From: Lacinutrix himadriensis
GTDB lineage: Bacteria > Bacteroidota > Bacteroidia > Flavobacteriales > Flavobacteriaceae
Direction: 5' to 3'
DNA length: 64,000 nucleotides
Assembly (NCBI RefSeq): GCF_001418105.1
Contig: NZ_LIQI01000022.1
Span: 620,001 to 684,000 of the forward strand
The notes under the pieces are model-generated. The model had not been told where the DNA came from and did not search any database. It saw only the letters and a program-made list of their open reading frames with translations. Positions 32,691 through 41,652 of the stretch are shown piece after piece. A program made the position numbers and the translations under genes. The stretch's first letter is position 1. Each line of letters starts with the position of its first letter.

Positions 32691-34115
32691 TTATTGCTTT
32701 AATAGTTGTTTGATTTCCTTTTTTTCGGAAAAGAAAACGATTCCCAAAAATACTAAAACTAACGCTGTATTAATATAATAGTTTGCGTTTGTATATAATG
32801 CTAAAATGGATAAAGTAATCGCTATCCCTAAATAGCCAAGTATTGCTTTTATATTATAAGGCACTGGATAATGTTTTTGTCCTAAGTAATACGATAAAAG
32901 CATCATAAAACCATACGCGACTAAAGTTGCCCAAGCGGATGCTATAAACCCTATTTCACGAATCAATATTAAATTAAATGCTATTGTAATCACTGCACCT
33001 ACAATGGATAGATACATTCCGTATCTCGTTTTATCTGTAAGTTTATACCAAATACCTAAGTTGAAATAAATACCTAAACACAAATTAGCTAATAGTACTA
33101 TTGGTACAATATCTATAGCAATCCAATATGCTTCATTAGGAACTAATTGTTCTTTGATTATGTCTAAAAAAGCAATAATAACCAGCAACATAATACTACC
33201 ACAGATTACAAAATACTTCATAATAATGGCATAGGTTTTAGTTGCATTTTTCTCTTTAGCATGATTAAAGAAAAAAGGTTCTGCTCCTAGTCTAAATGCT
33301 TGAATAAAAATAGTCATAAACACTGCTATTTTGTAGCATGCACTATATGCACCATTGATATCTTTTCCTAATTCTCTTGGTAATATCCACTTATCGAAAC
33401 TTTCGTTTATTACATACGCTAAACCAGCGATCATGATTGGCCAACCATAATTTATTAGTTGCTTAAAAATAGCCTTACTAAATTGTAGTTTCGATTTAAA
33501 AAAGTAGGGTGTTAGTAGTAAAAAGGTAACAATACTAGCTGCCAAATTGGAGATAAATATATACTTCACTAAATCTGTCTTATCATAAAAAGAAAACTGT
33601 AGATTAAATTTTGGAACTGCCCAAAAGAAGAAATAATTTAAAATAACATAAACGACAATATTAGAGAGTTTAATGGCTGTAAATTTTATAGGCCTTCCTG
33701 TAGCTCTTAAATATGCGAAAGGAGCTACAACTAATGTATCTAAAGCTAATACACCTATTAAAAGATTAAAGTACTCAATGTCTAAATTAACAAAAGAGGC
33801 AATTTCATTATTAAATATTAAAACAAGGCCTAGAAAAACAATAGTGGTAATGGAAAGACTAATTAATACGGTAGAAAATACTTTTAGTTTTTCTTTATGC
33901 GAATTATAAAACCTAAAAAAGGCGGTTTCCATCCCATAGGTTAATAGGACATTAAAAAAAGCGGCATAAATATAAAACGTGGTATTGTCTGAGTAATTAG
34001 AAAGTGCCAAATTACCCGTGTGTAAAGGCACTAAAATAAAATTCATTAGCCTTGGCAAAACTGTTGCCAATCCATAAATAATTGTGTCTTTAAAAAACCT
34101 TTTTAATGTACTCAA
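32691..34115 (-). CDS. Polysaccharide flippase (Wzx/MATE-like)
   Basis: 474 aa integral membrane protein with 12-14 predicted helices and the polysaccharide-biosynthesis family start STLKRFFKDTIIYGLATVLPRLMNFILVPL. Members flip lipid-linked oligosaccharide across the inner membrane. It heads the leftward run dut, nucleotidyltransferase, TPR, DUF4292, EnvC-like. The polysaccharide cluster at the right end of the window lies about 23 kb away, so a direct link is only possible, not shown. A short repeat fragment sits at 32657-32685 between it and dut. Confidence 0.88.
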   Translation of the reverse strand: MSTLKRFFKDTIIYGLATVLPRLMNFILVPLHTGNLALSNYSDNTTFYIYAAFFNVLLTYGMETAFFRFYNSHKEKLKVFSTVLISLSITTIVFLGLVLIFNNEIASFVNLDIEYFNLLIGVLALDTLVVAPFAYLRATGRPIKFTAIKLSNIVVYVILNYFFFWAVPKFNLQFSFYDKTDLVKYIFISNLAASIVTFLLLTPYFFKSKLQFSKAIFKQLINYGWPIMIAGLAYVINESFDKWILPRELGKDINGAYSACYKIAVFMTIFIQAFRLGAEPFFFNHAKEKNATKTYAIIMKYFVICGSIMLLVIIAFLDIIKEQLVPNEAYWIAIDIVPIVLLANLCLGIYFNLGIWYKLTDKTRYGMYLSIVGAVITIAFNLILIREIGFIASAWATLVAYGFMMLLSYYLGQKHYPVPYNIKAILGYLGIAITLSILALYTNANYYINTALVLVFLGIVFFSEKKEIKQLLKQ

Positions 34116-34169
34116 TGTTATTTTTTAATTAGGCTTAAATGTATTGAATTTGTTGCAGTATAAAAAGTA

Positions 34170-34637
34170 TTAATCTTTTGGAGGTCCATCTAGATAATAA
34201 ACACCTTCTTTTTCTTCTACATAATTTACTTTAAAATACTTAATGACGCCGTGTTCTAGGTAACTAATTACACATTCTCTGTTTCCTAATTTAAAAGGAA
34301 AAAATCCATTTGTAGTTAGCGCATTATCTTCTGCATTGGTTAATCTTTTCGTTAATCTTGAGGTATACAATCCTTTTCCTTCTTTTAACTTTCCTTTCAT
34401 TCTTCTAAAAAACACACTATCTATGGTTATATTTTTTGCAGGAATTAGGTTCGCAAAATATATATTTAAACCTGTACTACCAATTTTAATCCCGCTAGTC
34501 CAATTATTAAAATATGCACGTGTTAATTGGAAAGGAGCCTCTTTTTGAAATGCATATTTGGAAGGTTTACAACTAAATATGGAAATGAGAATAAGTAAAA
34601 CAAAAGTGTTTTTTAAAGAAGCTTTCCTATTTAGCAT
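34170..34637 (-). CDS. Lipoprotein, member of a tandem paralogue pair (copy 2)
   Basis: 155 aa. Signal peptide with lipobox SIFSC, Cys23. Shares with the next upstream gene the pattern PFQLTRAYFNNWTSGIKIGSTG, VFFRRMKGKL and FPFKLGNRECVISYLEHGVIKYFKV. No known domain. It lies 12 bases after its paralogue and is probably co-transcribed. Unknown function; the fold is likely a small beta-sandwich. Confidence 0.75.
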   Translation of the reverse strand: MLNRKASLKNTFVLLILISIFSCKPSKYAFQKEAPFQLTRAYFNNWTSGIKIGSTGLNIYFANLIPAKNITIDSVFFRRMKGKLKEGKGLYTSRLTKRLTNAEDNALTTNGFFPFKLGNRECVISYLEHGVIKYFKVNYVEEKEGVYYLDGPPKD

Positions 34638-34649
34638 ACTATATTCGAT

Positions 34650-35186
34650 TTAGTTTTTTGGTCGCGCCTTTGGATATTCATCTCTTGGTTTTTCTACAAG
34701 ATTTTCTATTTTATAATACTTGGTTGTACCCTCTTCAATATAACTAATAACGCATTCATTATCTTTTAACTGAAAAGGGAAATCTGCTTTGTTTGGCAAT
34801 TGATTATCATACTCAGCACGTTTATCGGTACTCATTACTATATCTTCCTTTTGATTTGCTTTGGTTATAAAATTTGCTACATAACCCGAATTAATAGATT
34901 CTAATTTTGTTTGCATTCCTCTAAAATAGGCAGCATCTATGACTATATTTTTGGTGTTGTTTGAAACAGAGATTAGCATGGTGATTCCTGCACCTCCTCC
35001 TTTTACACCTGCAACCCAATGTTTATAAGAGGTTTCTTCTAATGTAAATGGTATTTTATCTTGAAAATCTTGCATTGCTGTCTTACTCCCTTCGTTATTT
35101 ATTTGTTTACTACTGGAACAATTTGAAAAACTTGCCAAAATAAAAAGCATGAAAAGAGATAGGATATATGTTTTAATAATGCTCAT
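34650..35186 (-). CDS. Lipoprotein, member of a tandem paralogue pair (copy 1)
   Basis: 178 aa. Signal peptide with ASFSNC, Cys23. The mature part has PFTLEETSYKHWVAGVKGGGAG, AAYFRGMQTKL and FPFQLKDNECVISYIEEGTTKYYKI, which align with copy 2 in the same order. The most conserved block is the C-terminal ECVISY motif. Unknown function. It lies downstream of the ATP synthase operon beyond that operon's terminator. Confidence 0.75.
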   Translation of the reverse strand: MSIIKTYILSLFMLFILASFSNCSSSKQINNEGSKTAMQDFQDKIPFTLEETSYKHWVAGVKGGGAGITMLISVSNNTKNIVIDAAYFRGMQTKLESINSGYVANFITKANQKEDIVMSTDKRAEYDNQLPNKADFPFQLKDNECVISYIEEGTTKYYKIENLVEKPRDEYPKARPKN

Positions 35187-35233
35187 GGAATACGTTTAAT
35201 TGTTATAAAGATAGTAAATCAAATAATGTTCCA

Positions 35234-35268
35234 TAAAAAAAGCTCTACTAATAATAGTAAAGCTTTGT
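35234..35268 (-). terminator. Terminator of the ATP synthase operon
   Basis: AAAGCTCTACTA / TAGTAAAGCTTT stem with a bulge and short loop, followed leftward by seven Ts. A repeat fragment lies at 35283-35310 between it and atpG. Confidence 0.8.
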
Positions 35269-35329
35269 TTTAGTTTATAAAAAGACCTTTCGACTGCTCT
35301 CAAGGGGACATTTTAATAATATTTATTCT

Positions 35330-36190
35330 TTAGTTATTTAAAGCTTCTGCTCCACCAACGATCTCTAATATTTCGTTAGTAATAGATGCCTGACGTGCTT
35401 TATTGTATGTCAATTTAAGTTGATCTCTTAATTCTGTTGCGTTATCTGTAGCCTTATGCATTGCTGTCATACGAGCACCATGTTCACTAGCAAAAGAATC
35501 TCTAATTCCTTTATATAATTGTGTCTTTAACGACTTAGGAATTAATTGCTCAACGATTTCTAATTTTGAAGGTTCAAAAATATAATCTGCATTGTTAACC
35601 GCTTCACCTTCTACAGGAACAATTGGTAAGAATTGTTCTGTCATTATGATTTGTGTAGCAGCATTTTTAAACTTGTTGTACACAATTTCAATCTTATCAA
35701 ATTCACCAGCAACAAACTTCTCCATTAGCATTTCTGCTATTTCGGAAACATTATCAAAAGTTAAATCATCAAAAATAGCACTCTTGTTGTCTATAACAAT
35801 TCCTTTTTTAGAAAAGGCATCGTTAGACTTTTTTCCTATTGCTAATACAGATACTTTTTTACCTGCATGTACATTAGAAATTAAGTTTTGTGTTTGCTTA
35901 ATAATGTTGGAGTTAAAAGCACCACATAACCCTCTATTCGAAGTTATAGCTACAATTAATACATTATTTACCTCACGTTGTTCCGAAAATTTACTTCCAG
36001 AATCTGCATCTAAAGTTGCACTTAAACTTTGTAAAAGTTCTGTTAACTTATCTGCATAAGGACGCATTGCTGTAATAGCATCTTGTGCTTTTTTCAATTT
36101 TGCAGCAGATACCATTTTCATGGCACTAGTAATCTGCATCGTTGAAGATACTGAAGCTATTCTATTACGTATTTCTTTAAGATTCGCCAT
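35330..36190 (-). CDS. atpG: ATP synthase gamma subunit
   Basis: 286 aa central-stalk subunit of F1, which rotates inside the alpha/beta ring. The N-terminal helix MANLKEIRNRIASVSSTMQITSAMKMVSAAKL and the C-terminal helix ASEHGARMTAMHKATDNATELRDQLKLTYNKARQASITNEILEIVGGAEAL are those of the family in outline. Last gene of the operon; 154 bases separate it from atpA, with a strong hairpin. atpD and atpC are not adjacent. Confidence 0.96.
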   Translation of the reverse strand: MANLKEIRNRIASVSSTMQITSAMKMVSAAKLKKAQDAITAMRPYADKLTELLQSLSATLDADSGSKFSEQREVNNVLIVAITSNRGLCGAFNSNIIKQTQNLISNVHAGKKVSVLAIGKKSNDAFSKKGIVIDNKSAIFDDLTFDNVSEIAEMLMEKFVAGEFDKIEIVYNKFKNAATQIIMTEQFLPIVPVEGEAVNNADYIFEPSKLEIVEQLIPKSLKTQLYKGIRDSFASEHGARMTAMHKATDNATELRDQLKLTYNKARQASITNEILEIVGGAEALNN

Positions 36191-36298
36191 TCTTTATTTA
36201 TGTAAAGACTCTTTGCCAAGATTTTCTTGCTGCCTTTAACACAAAATACATTTTATGTTTTAGCAATGCTCCGAGTGACATTAATTTTATAATTGAAA

Positions 36299-36334
36299 TT
36301 TAGAGTTATGCGTAAGTAAACGCATAACTCTAAA
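36299..36334 (-). other. Intercistronic hairpin between atpA and atpG
   Basis: A 14 bp perfect stem, TTTAGAGTTATGCG (36299-36312) and its complement (36321-36334), with an 8-base loop. No long T-run follows, so partial termination or RNA processing fits better than full termination. Confidence 0.55.
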
Positions 36335-36344
36335 CTTAAAACTT

Positions 36345-37925
36345 CTAAGCTCTATATTTAGCAGAAAGTTCTTTACATACATTCATTAATGTATCTGTAA
36401 CCTCATCTGTTAATTTACCTGCTTTTAAAGTATCTAAAACATCTCTATGCTTCGCGTTTAAGAATTCAAGATAATCTCTTTCGAATTCTTTAATTTTATT
36501 TACAGGAACGTCTTTTAATAAATTTTTAGATCCAGCATAAATAATTGCTACTTGATCTTCTACTGTAAACGGATCATTTTGACCTTGCTTTAAGATCTCT
36601 ACGTTACGTTTACCTTTATTAATTACATTTAAAGTAACAGCATCTAAATCTGAACCAAACTTAGCGAAAGCTTCTAGCTCACGGTATTGTGCTTGATCTA
36701 ATTTTAAAGTACCAGATACTTTTTTCATAGACTTAATCTGTGCATTACCACCAACACGAGATACAGAAATACCTACGTTAATTGCTGGACGAACACCAGA
36801 GTTAAATAAATCTCCATCTAAGAAGATTTGTCCATCTGTAATTGAAATTACGTTTGTTGGAATATATGCTGAAACGTCACCTGCTTGTGTTTCAATAATT
36901 GGTAATGCTGTTAAAGAACCACCACCTTTTACGATTGGTTTTAATGAATCTGGTAAATCATTCATTTCTTTAGCAATAGCATCATTATTAATGATTTTTG
37001 CAGAACGCTCTAATAATCTTGAGTGTAAATAAAATACATCTCCAGGATACGCCTCACGTCCCGGTGGACGTCTTAATAATAAAGATACCTCACGGTAAGC
37101 AACTGCTTGTTTTGATAAATCATCAAATACAATTAAAGCTGGTCTACCAGTATCTCTAAAGTACTCTCCAATAGATGCTCCTGTAAAAGGTGCATATACT
37201 TGCATTGCAGCAGGATCTGATGCATTTGCAGCTACTATTGTTGTGTACGCTAAAGCTCCTTTTTCTTCTAAAGTTTTAGCAATAAGTGCTACTGTTGAAG
37301 CCTTTTGACCTACAGCAACATATATACAATATACAGGTTCCCCTGCATCGTAAAATTCTTTTTGATTTAAGATAGCATCAATACAAACTGCAGTCTTACC
37401 TGTTTGTCTGTCACCAATAACTAACTCACGTTGTCCTCTACCCACTGGAATCATAGCATCAATTGCTTTAATACCTGTTTGTAATGGCTCAGTTACTGGT
37501 TCTCTATAGATAACTCCAGGAGCTTTACGCTCTAAAGGCATCTCATAAGTTTCACCAGTTATTGGTCCTTTACCATCAATAGGAATTCCTAAAGTATTTA
37601 CAACACGACCAACAATACCTTCACCTACTTTAATAGATGCAATACGATTAGTACGTTTTACTGTAGAACCTTCTCTAACTCCTACTGAAGTTCCTAAAAG
37701 TACAATACCTACATTATCTTCTTCAAGGTTAAGTACAATACCTTCTAATCCGCCATCGAATTCTACTAACTCACCATATTGTGCGTTAGCTAATCCGTAA
37801 GCACGTACAATACCATCACCTACTGTTAATACTGTTCCAACTTCGTCTAATGAAGCGTTTGCTTCAAAACCTGATAGTTGTTGTTTTAAGATTGCTGATA
37901 CTTCAGCTGGTTTTACTTCTGCCAT
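36345..37925 (-). CDS. atpA: ATP synthase alpha subunit
   Basis: 526 aa F1 subunit. The P-loop is GDRQTGKTA, followed by the conserved [63 protein letters not shown] contains the family signature. All non-catalytic nucleotide-site features are intact. It follows atpH by 61 bases in the leftward operon. Confidence 0.97.
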   Translation of the reverse strand: MAEVKPAEVSAILKQQLSGFEANASLDEVGTVLTVGDGIVRAYGLANAQYGELVEFDGGLEGIVLNLEEDNVGIVLLGTSVGVREGSTVKRTNRIASIKVGEGIVGRVVNTLGIPIDGKGPITGETYEMPLERKAPGVIYREPVTEPLQTGIKAIDAMIPVGRGQRELVIGDRQTGKTAVCIDAILNQKEFYDAGEPVYCIYVAVGQKASTVALIAKTLEEKGALAYTTIVAANASDPAAMQVYAPFTGASIGEYFRDTGRPALIVFDDLSKQAVAYREVSLLLRRPPGREAYPGDVFYLHSRLLERSAKIINNDAIAKEMNDLPDSLKPIVKGGGSLTALPIIETQAGDVSAYIPTNVISITDGQIFLDGDLFNSGVRPAINVGISVSRVGGNAQIKSMKKVSGTLKLDQAQYRELEAFAKFGSDLDAVTLNVINKGKRNVEILKQGQNDPFTVEDQVAIIYAGSKNLLKDVPVNKIKEFERDYLEFLNAKHRDVLDTLKAGKLTDEVTDTLMNVCKELSAKYRA

Positions 37926-37986
37926 CTTTATTTAGTATTTAGCTTTTAATAGTTAGCCTTTAAAAAGTACTAACCTAAAAACCTTA

Positions 37987-38523
37987 TTAATTTGTTGTAA
38001 ATTCTCTTTTCAATTTATTCAATTGGTTAGATATACTAGCATCATACTGCGTATCTCCAACTCTTAAAATGAAACCACCTAAAATGCTTTCATCTACTAT
38101 ATTTTTAATTGCCGTTTCTTTTCCTGTAAGTTCTTTAACTTTTGCTAAAACTTTAGATTCTAAAGCTTCAGTTAAAGGTACAGCTGTTGTAACTATTGCA
38201 ATTTGACTTCCTTTTTGTTCTTCGTATAAAGTAATAAACTTAGAAGCTACTTCTGCTAATAAACTTGTTCTTTTATTTGTAATTAACGTATCTATTAGAT
38301 TAACCGTTGCAGGATTTATTCCTTTAAAGATTTCTAATAAAGCCGATTTTTTTACAGCCGAACTAATTACAGGACTATAAAGCATGTCTTTCAAGTCTTT
38401 ACTTTGCGCTACTGTATTATTAATTAGCTCCATATCTGCATTTACAACCTCCGCTGTATTTTTGTCTGTAGCTAAACTTAAAACCGCTTTTGCGTAACGT
38501 ATTGCTGCTCTTTCTCCTGCCAT
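37987..38523 (-). CDS. atpH: ATP synthase delta subunit
   Basis: 178 aa peripheral-stalk subunit (OSCP homologue) linking F1 to the b subunits. N-terminal helical domain AAIRYAKAVLSLATDKN and C-terminal KLKREFTTN match the family. Starts 9 bases after the atpF stop. Confidence 0.93.
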   Translation of the reverse strand: MAGERAAIRYAKAVLSLATDKNTAEVVNADMELINNTVAQSKDLKDMLYSPVISSAVKKSALLEIFKGINPATVNLIDTLITNKRTSLLAEVASKFITLYEEQKGSQIAIVTTAVPLTEALESKVLAKVKELTGKETAIKNIVDESILGGFILRVGDTQYDASISNQLNKLKREFTTN

Positions 38524-38532
38524 GATTTAAAC

Positions 38533-39033
38533 TTAGTTTAATTTAGCATCATTTAACATAGAGGCAACTAATTCTAGTTGTTTGTCTTTGTTAGATAATT
38601 CTTGACGTACTACTTTTTCTGCAATCTCTATAGATAATCCTGCTACATGGCTTTTTAATTCTGCCATAGCTGATTTCTTTTCGCTTTCAATAGCAGCTTG
38701 TGCTTGAACAATCATATTGTTTGCTTGTGCTTGAGCTTCCGTTTTAGCGTCGTCAATCATTTTGTTTTTTAAATCTCTTGCTTCTTTAAGCATAGACTCA
38801 CGTTCTGCACGTGCTTCTTTTAATAAGTTTGCATTATCCGCTTGCAGATTTTGCATTTCTAATTTTGCTTTTTCAGCAGCATCTAAAGCACCTTGAATTC
38901 CTTCTTCTCTTTCTGTTAAAGAACTCATGATTGGTTTCCAAGCAAATTTTACCATTAATAAGATTAATAGTAAAAGAAGTATTGTTTGTACTACAAACAA
39001 TCCTGGTGAAAAATCATTTAATAACTTATCCAT
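38533..39033 (-). CDS. atpF: ATP synthase b subunit
   Basis: 166 aa. One N-terminal membrane helix (about 11-29) followed by a long charged helix (to the end) that forms the stator stalk; a homodimer is expected as no second b gene is present. It follows atpE by 93 bases, with a hairpin in the gap. Confidence 0.94.
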   Translation of the reverse strand: MDKLLNDFSPGLFVVQTILLLLLILLMVKFAWKPIMSSLTEREEGIQGALDAAEKAKLEMQNLQADNANLLKEARAERESMLKEARDLKNKMIDDAKTEAQAQANNMIVQAQAAIESEKKSAMAELKSHVAGLSIEIAEKVVRQELSNKDKQLELVASMLNDAKLN

Positions 39034-39073
39034 TTCTAAATGTATTTAAATTTCTTCTTTTTTTAATTTAATA

Positions 39074-39110
39074 AACACAACCTGTAACCAACCGTTACAG
39101 GTTTGTGTTC
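39074..39110 (-). other. Intercistronic hairpin between atpE and atpF
   Basis: AACACAACCTGTAAC pairs with GTTACAGGTTTGTGTT (one bulged base) around loop CAACC, about 16 bases after the atpE stop codon. Leftward flank is A/T-rich but lacks a strong T-run. Confidence 0.55.
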
Positions 39111-39126
39111 TTAATTTGATTGCTGC

Positions 39127-39336
<210 letters not shown>

Positions 39337-39351
39337 TTAAAAAAACTCTTG

Positions 39352-40542
39352 TTAAATGAAATCTCCTCGCACATCTTCTGCGTCAGCGACTTCGTGACCA
39401 TGATCATCATGCTCATGTTCGTGATCGTGCTCTGCTACAGCCATACCAATAAACAATGCCGAAAGCATGGTAAAGATATATGCTTGTAAGAAAGCAACTA
39501 ACACTTCAATTAATGTTATAAAAAATGATAATACTAATGATAATCCTGTAGCTCCTACAACTCCTAAAGATTTTTTAAGAGTAAACATAATTGCTATTAA
39601 ACTCATTACTACAATATGTCCTGCAGAAATATTTGCAAACAAACGTACTAATAAGGAGAATGGCTTAATGATTAATGCTCCGGCTAATTCAATCACAGCT
39701 AAAACTGGACGAATTAAAATTGGCACTCCTGGCATCCATAAAATATGCATCCAGTAATCTTTATTACCACTTACTGTATAAATCACTAATGTAAAGATTG
39801 CTAAACAAGCAGTAACTGCTAATTGACCTGTTACATTAAAACCAAATGGAGTTAAGCCTAATAAGTTTAATATCCAGATAAAAAAGAATACTGTTAATAA
39901 GTAACCTGTAAATTTTCTATAATGTTTCTCACCAATGTTTGGTCTTGAGATTTCATCTCTTACATATAATACTAATGGCTCTAAGACTCTACCAAAACCA
40001 GTTGGTACTTGTCTCTTTTTATATTGTCTTGCTAAACCAGAAAACCAGATTAACATTAATAAACCAATTAATAAGACACCTACTACACTTTTAGTAATAG
40101 AAAAATCTAATACTCTATGTGCATTCGTTGCATGATGTGTTTCATCAAAAGCTACTGTTGCAGCTCCACCGTCTAACTCATAGATCTTAGAATGAATCTT
40201 TGCGAATTTCAATCCGTTTTTCTCTACAACAACATGACCATCATCATTATGATGAAACTCTGAAGACATAAAAGTTGTTAAACCGTTACTTGACCATAAA
40301 ATAATTGGTAAAGGGAATCCGAAATGTTTACGTTCTCCTGCATCACTTGTATATGAGAACAAAGAAAAATCATGAGAATCTTGAATATGATGCAAAATAT
40401 AAGCTTCCACTTCTTCTTTTGTATCTATTTGACCACCTGTATCTTTCTCCGTATCATTAGTGTTTTCGGCCATTGCAAAAGCACTAGCGAAAAGCATTAC
40501 TGCGAGAGTGAATAATTTAAAAGTTTGTTTAGCTACCTTCAT
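39352..40542 (-). CDS. atpB: ATP synthase a subunit with N-terminal extension
   Basis: 396 aa. I choose ATG 40542 (MKVAKQTFKLFTLAVMLFASAFAMA), which gives a signal-peptide-like start. A periplasmic extension (about 25-150) precedes the five- to six-helix a-subunit core with the essential Arg in LLVRLFANISAGHIV. The C-terminal tail is rich in His and acidic residues (DHEHEHDDHGHE). The long N-terminal part is usual for Bacteroidota AtpB. It starts the core atpB-E-F-H-A-G run, 96 bases after the DUF6168 gene. Confidence 0.94.
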   Translation of the reverse strand: MKVAKQTFKLFTLAVMLFASAFAMAENTNDTEKDTGGQIDTKEEVEAYILHHIQDSHDFSLFSYTSDAGERKHFGFPLPIILWSSNGLTTFMSSEFHHNDDGHVVVEKNGLKFAKIHSKIYELDGGAATVAFDETHHATNAHRVLDFSITKSVVGVLLIGLLMLIWFSGLARQYKKRQVPTGFGRVLEPLVLYVRDEISRPNIGEKHYRKFTGYLLTVFFFIWILNLLGLTPFGFNVTGQLAVTACLAIFTLVIYTVSGNKDYWMHILWMPGVPILIRPVLAVIELAGALIIKPFSLLVRLFANISAGHIVVMSLIAIMFTLKKSLGVVGATGLSLVLSFFITLIEVLVAFLQAYIFTMLSALFIGMAVAEHDHEHEHDDHGHEVADAEDVRGDFI

Positions 40543-40638
40543 TGTTAAAAAAATCAAAAAAACTGTGTTTTTAAATTCGGTGCAAAACTACGGAAATTAT
40601 TGAAAAAACAATTACTTTTTTTTCAATAATATTTAGCA

Positions 40639-41034
40639 CTATTTTTTACTTAATATCTTCGCAATAAAATAGACTTCTAAAAAAAGAAAAAGGAACACCG
40701 GAATTAGCAGATTAAATCCTTCTAATTTACTAAGGTTCTCGACTTTAAAAACAGAATTTTTAAAGAGAACTGCAAACAGCATAAGTTTGGTTATTAATGT
40801 AAATAAGTACACAAAACCCAACTGTTGCGACCATTTTTTAGTAGTTTCCAGTACCGCAAAACTTACACAAATAAATAGGGATACTATAAAATGAAATAGA
40901 TAGATAGAAAATAGTGGTACTCTAAGTTTAATATTTAAATCTTTTAAACCAGATACATGAATTGTATAAGAAGCTGCAAATAAAAATGAAAAACCTATAC
41001 AGTAGAAAACGATTCTTTTAATCATTGTCTTCAT
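40639..41034 (-). CDS. DUF6168 membrane protein of the ATP synthase operon
   Basis: 131 aa with four predicted membrane helices (about 7-25, 41-62, 72-92, 107-127). It sits between atpZ and atpB, the place taken by AtpI-like assembly or ion-channel helper proteins in other bacteria. I recognise it as the DUF6168 type; function not established. Its start overlaps the end of atpZ by 17 bases (an alternative ATG at 41025 still overlaps). Confidence 0.8.
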   Translation of the reverse strand: MKTMIKRIVFYCIGFSFLFAASYTIHVSGLKDLNIKLRVPLFSIYLFHFIVSLFICVSFAVLETTKKWSQQLGFVYLFTLITKLMLFAVLFKNSVFKVENLSKLEGFNLLIPVFLFLFLEVYFIAKILSKK

Positions 41035-41227
41035 TATCTTTTGAAATTTTTAAAACTTGGCTAATCACTAAGTACATAGCAATAAAAACCGCTAGAAGTG
41101 TAATGGTGTTTTCTAAATACGTGGTTTGGTATTTTACATCTAACCATTTTCCTAATACATTACCCAACCAAATGGTTCCTCCCATTTGAAAAGCTGTAGA
41201 TGTAAATCTTAAAAATTTACTAGGCAC
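41018..41227 (-). CDS. atpZ: AtpZ/AtpI family protein
   Basis: 69 aa with two membrane helices; matches the small AtpZ/AtpI proteins that accompany F-type ATPase operons and help c-ring assembly or carry Mg/Ca ions (GGTIWLGNVLGKWLDVKY). Overlaps bactofilin at its start by 8 bases and DUF6168 at its end. Confidence 0.85.
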   Translation of the reverse strand: MPSKFLRFTSTAFQMGGTIWLGNVLGKWLDVKYQTTYLENTITLLAVFIAMYLVISQVLKISKDNEDND

Positions 41228-41639
41228 TTCTTCCTTTTTTTATTTTTTGTGAAGTATTGTTATTATTTAATTCTTTTAAGGCGCCTTTCATCACACAGTT
41301 TACATTAAAGGTTGCTCCTGGCTCTACTTCTAGTTTACCAAGAACGACTTCCCCTTCAATATGTGCAGAAGACTTTAAAGTTAAGGTTCCTGTTAAGGTT
41401 AAGTTTCCTGAGAATTTTCCTTCAAAATAAGCATCAGATCCATTTAGCGTCCCTTTAATTACACCAGATCTTCCCACTACAATTTTTCCTGGAGTAGTTA
41501 GGTTTCCTTCAATAGTTCCATCTATTCTTAAATCGCCTTCACTAGAAAAGTCTCCAACAATATTGGTTCCTTTTGCTATAATGTTTTGGCTGGAAGAATT
41601 TTCGTAAGCTTTTTTATCTTTTTTATTATCTGAAAACAT
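41220..41639 (-). CDS. Bactofilin
   Basis: 139 aa polymer-forming cytoskeletal protein. The core is a right-handed beta-helix with repeats such as GDFSSEGDLRIDGTIEGNLTTPGKIV and GSDAYFEGKFSGNLTLTGTLTLKSSAHIEGEV in outline (residues about 28-110), flanked by disordered tails. Bactofilins form filaments that can guide cell-wall enzymes or polar structures. It lies 13 bases after sprE and overlaps atpZ, so it is in the same transcription unit. Confidence 0.92.
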   Translation of the reverse strand: MFSDNKKDKKAYENSSSQNIIAKGTNIVGDFSSEGDLRIDGTIEGNLTTPGKIVVGRSGVIKGTLNGSDAYFEGKFSGNLTLTGTLTLKSSAHIEGEVVLGKLEVEPGATFNVNCVMKGALKELNNNNTSQKIKKGRSA

Positions 41640-41652
41640 GATTCTTATTTTA

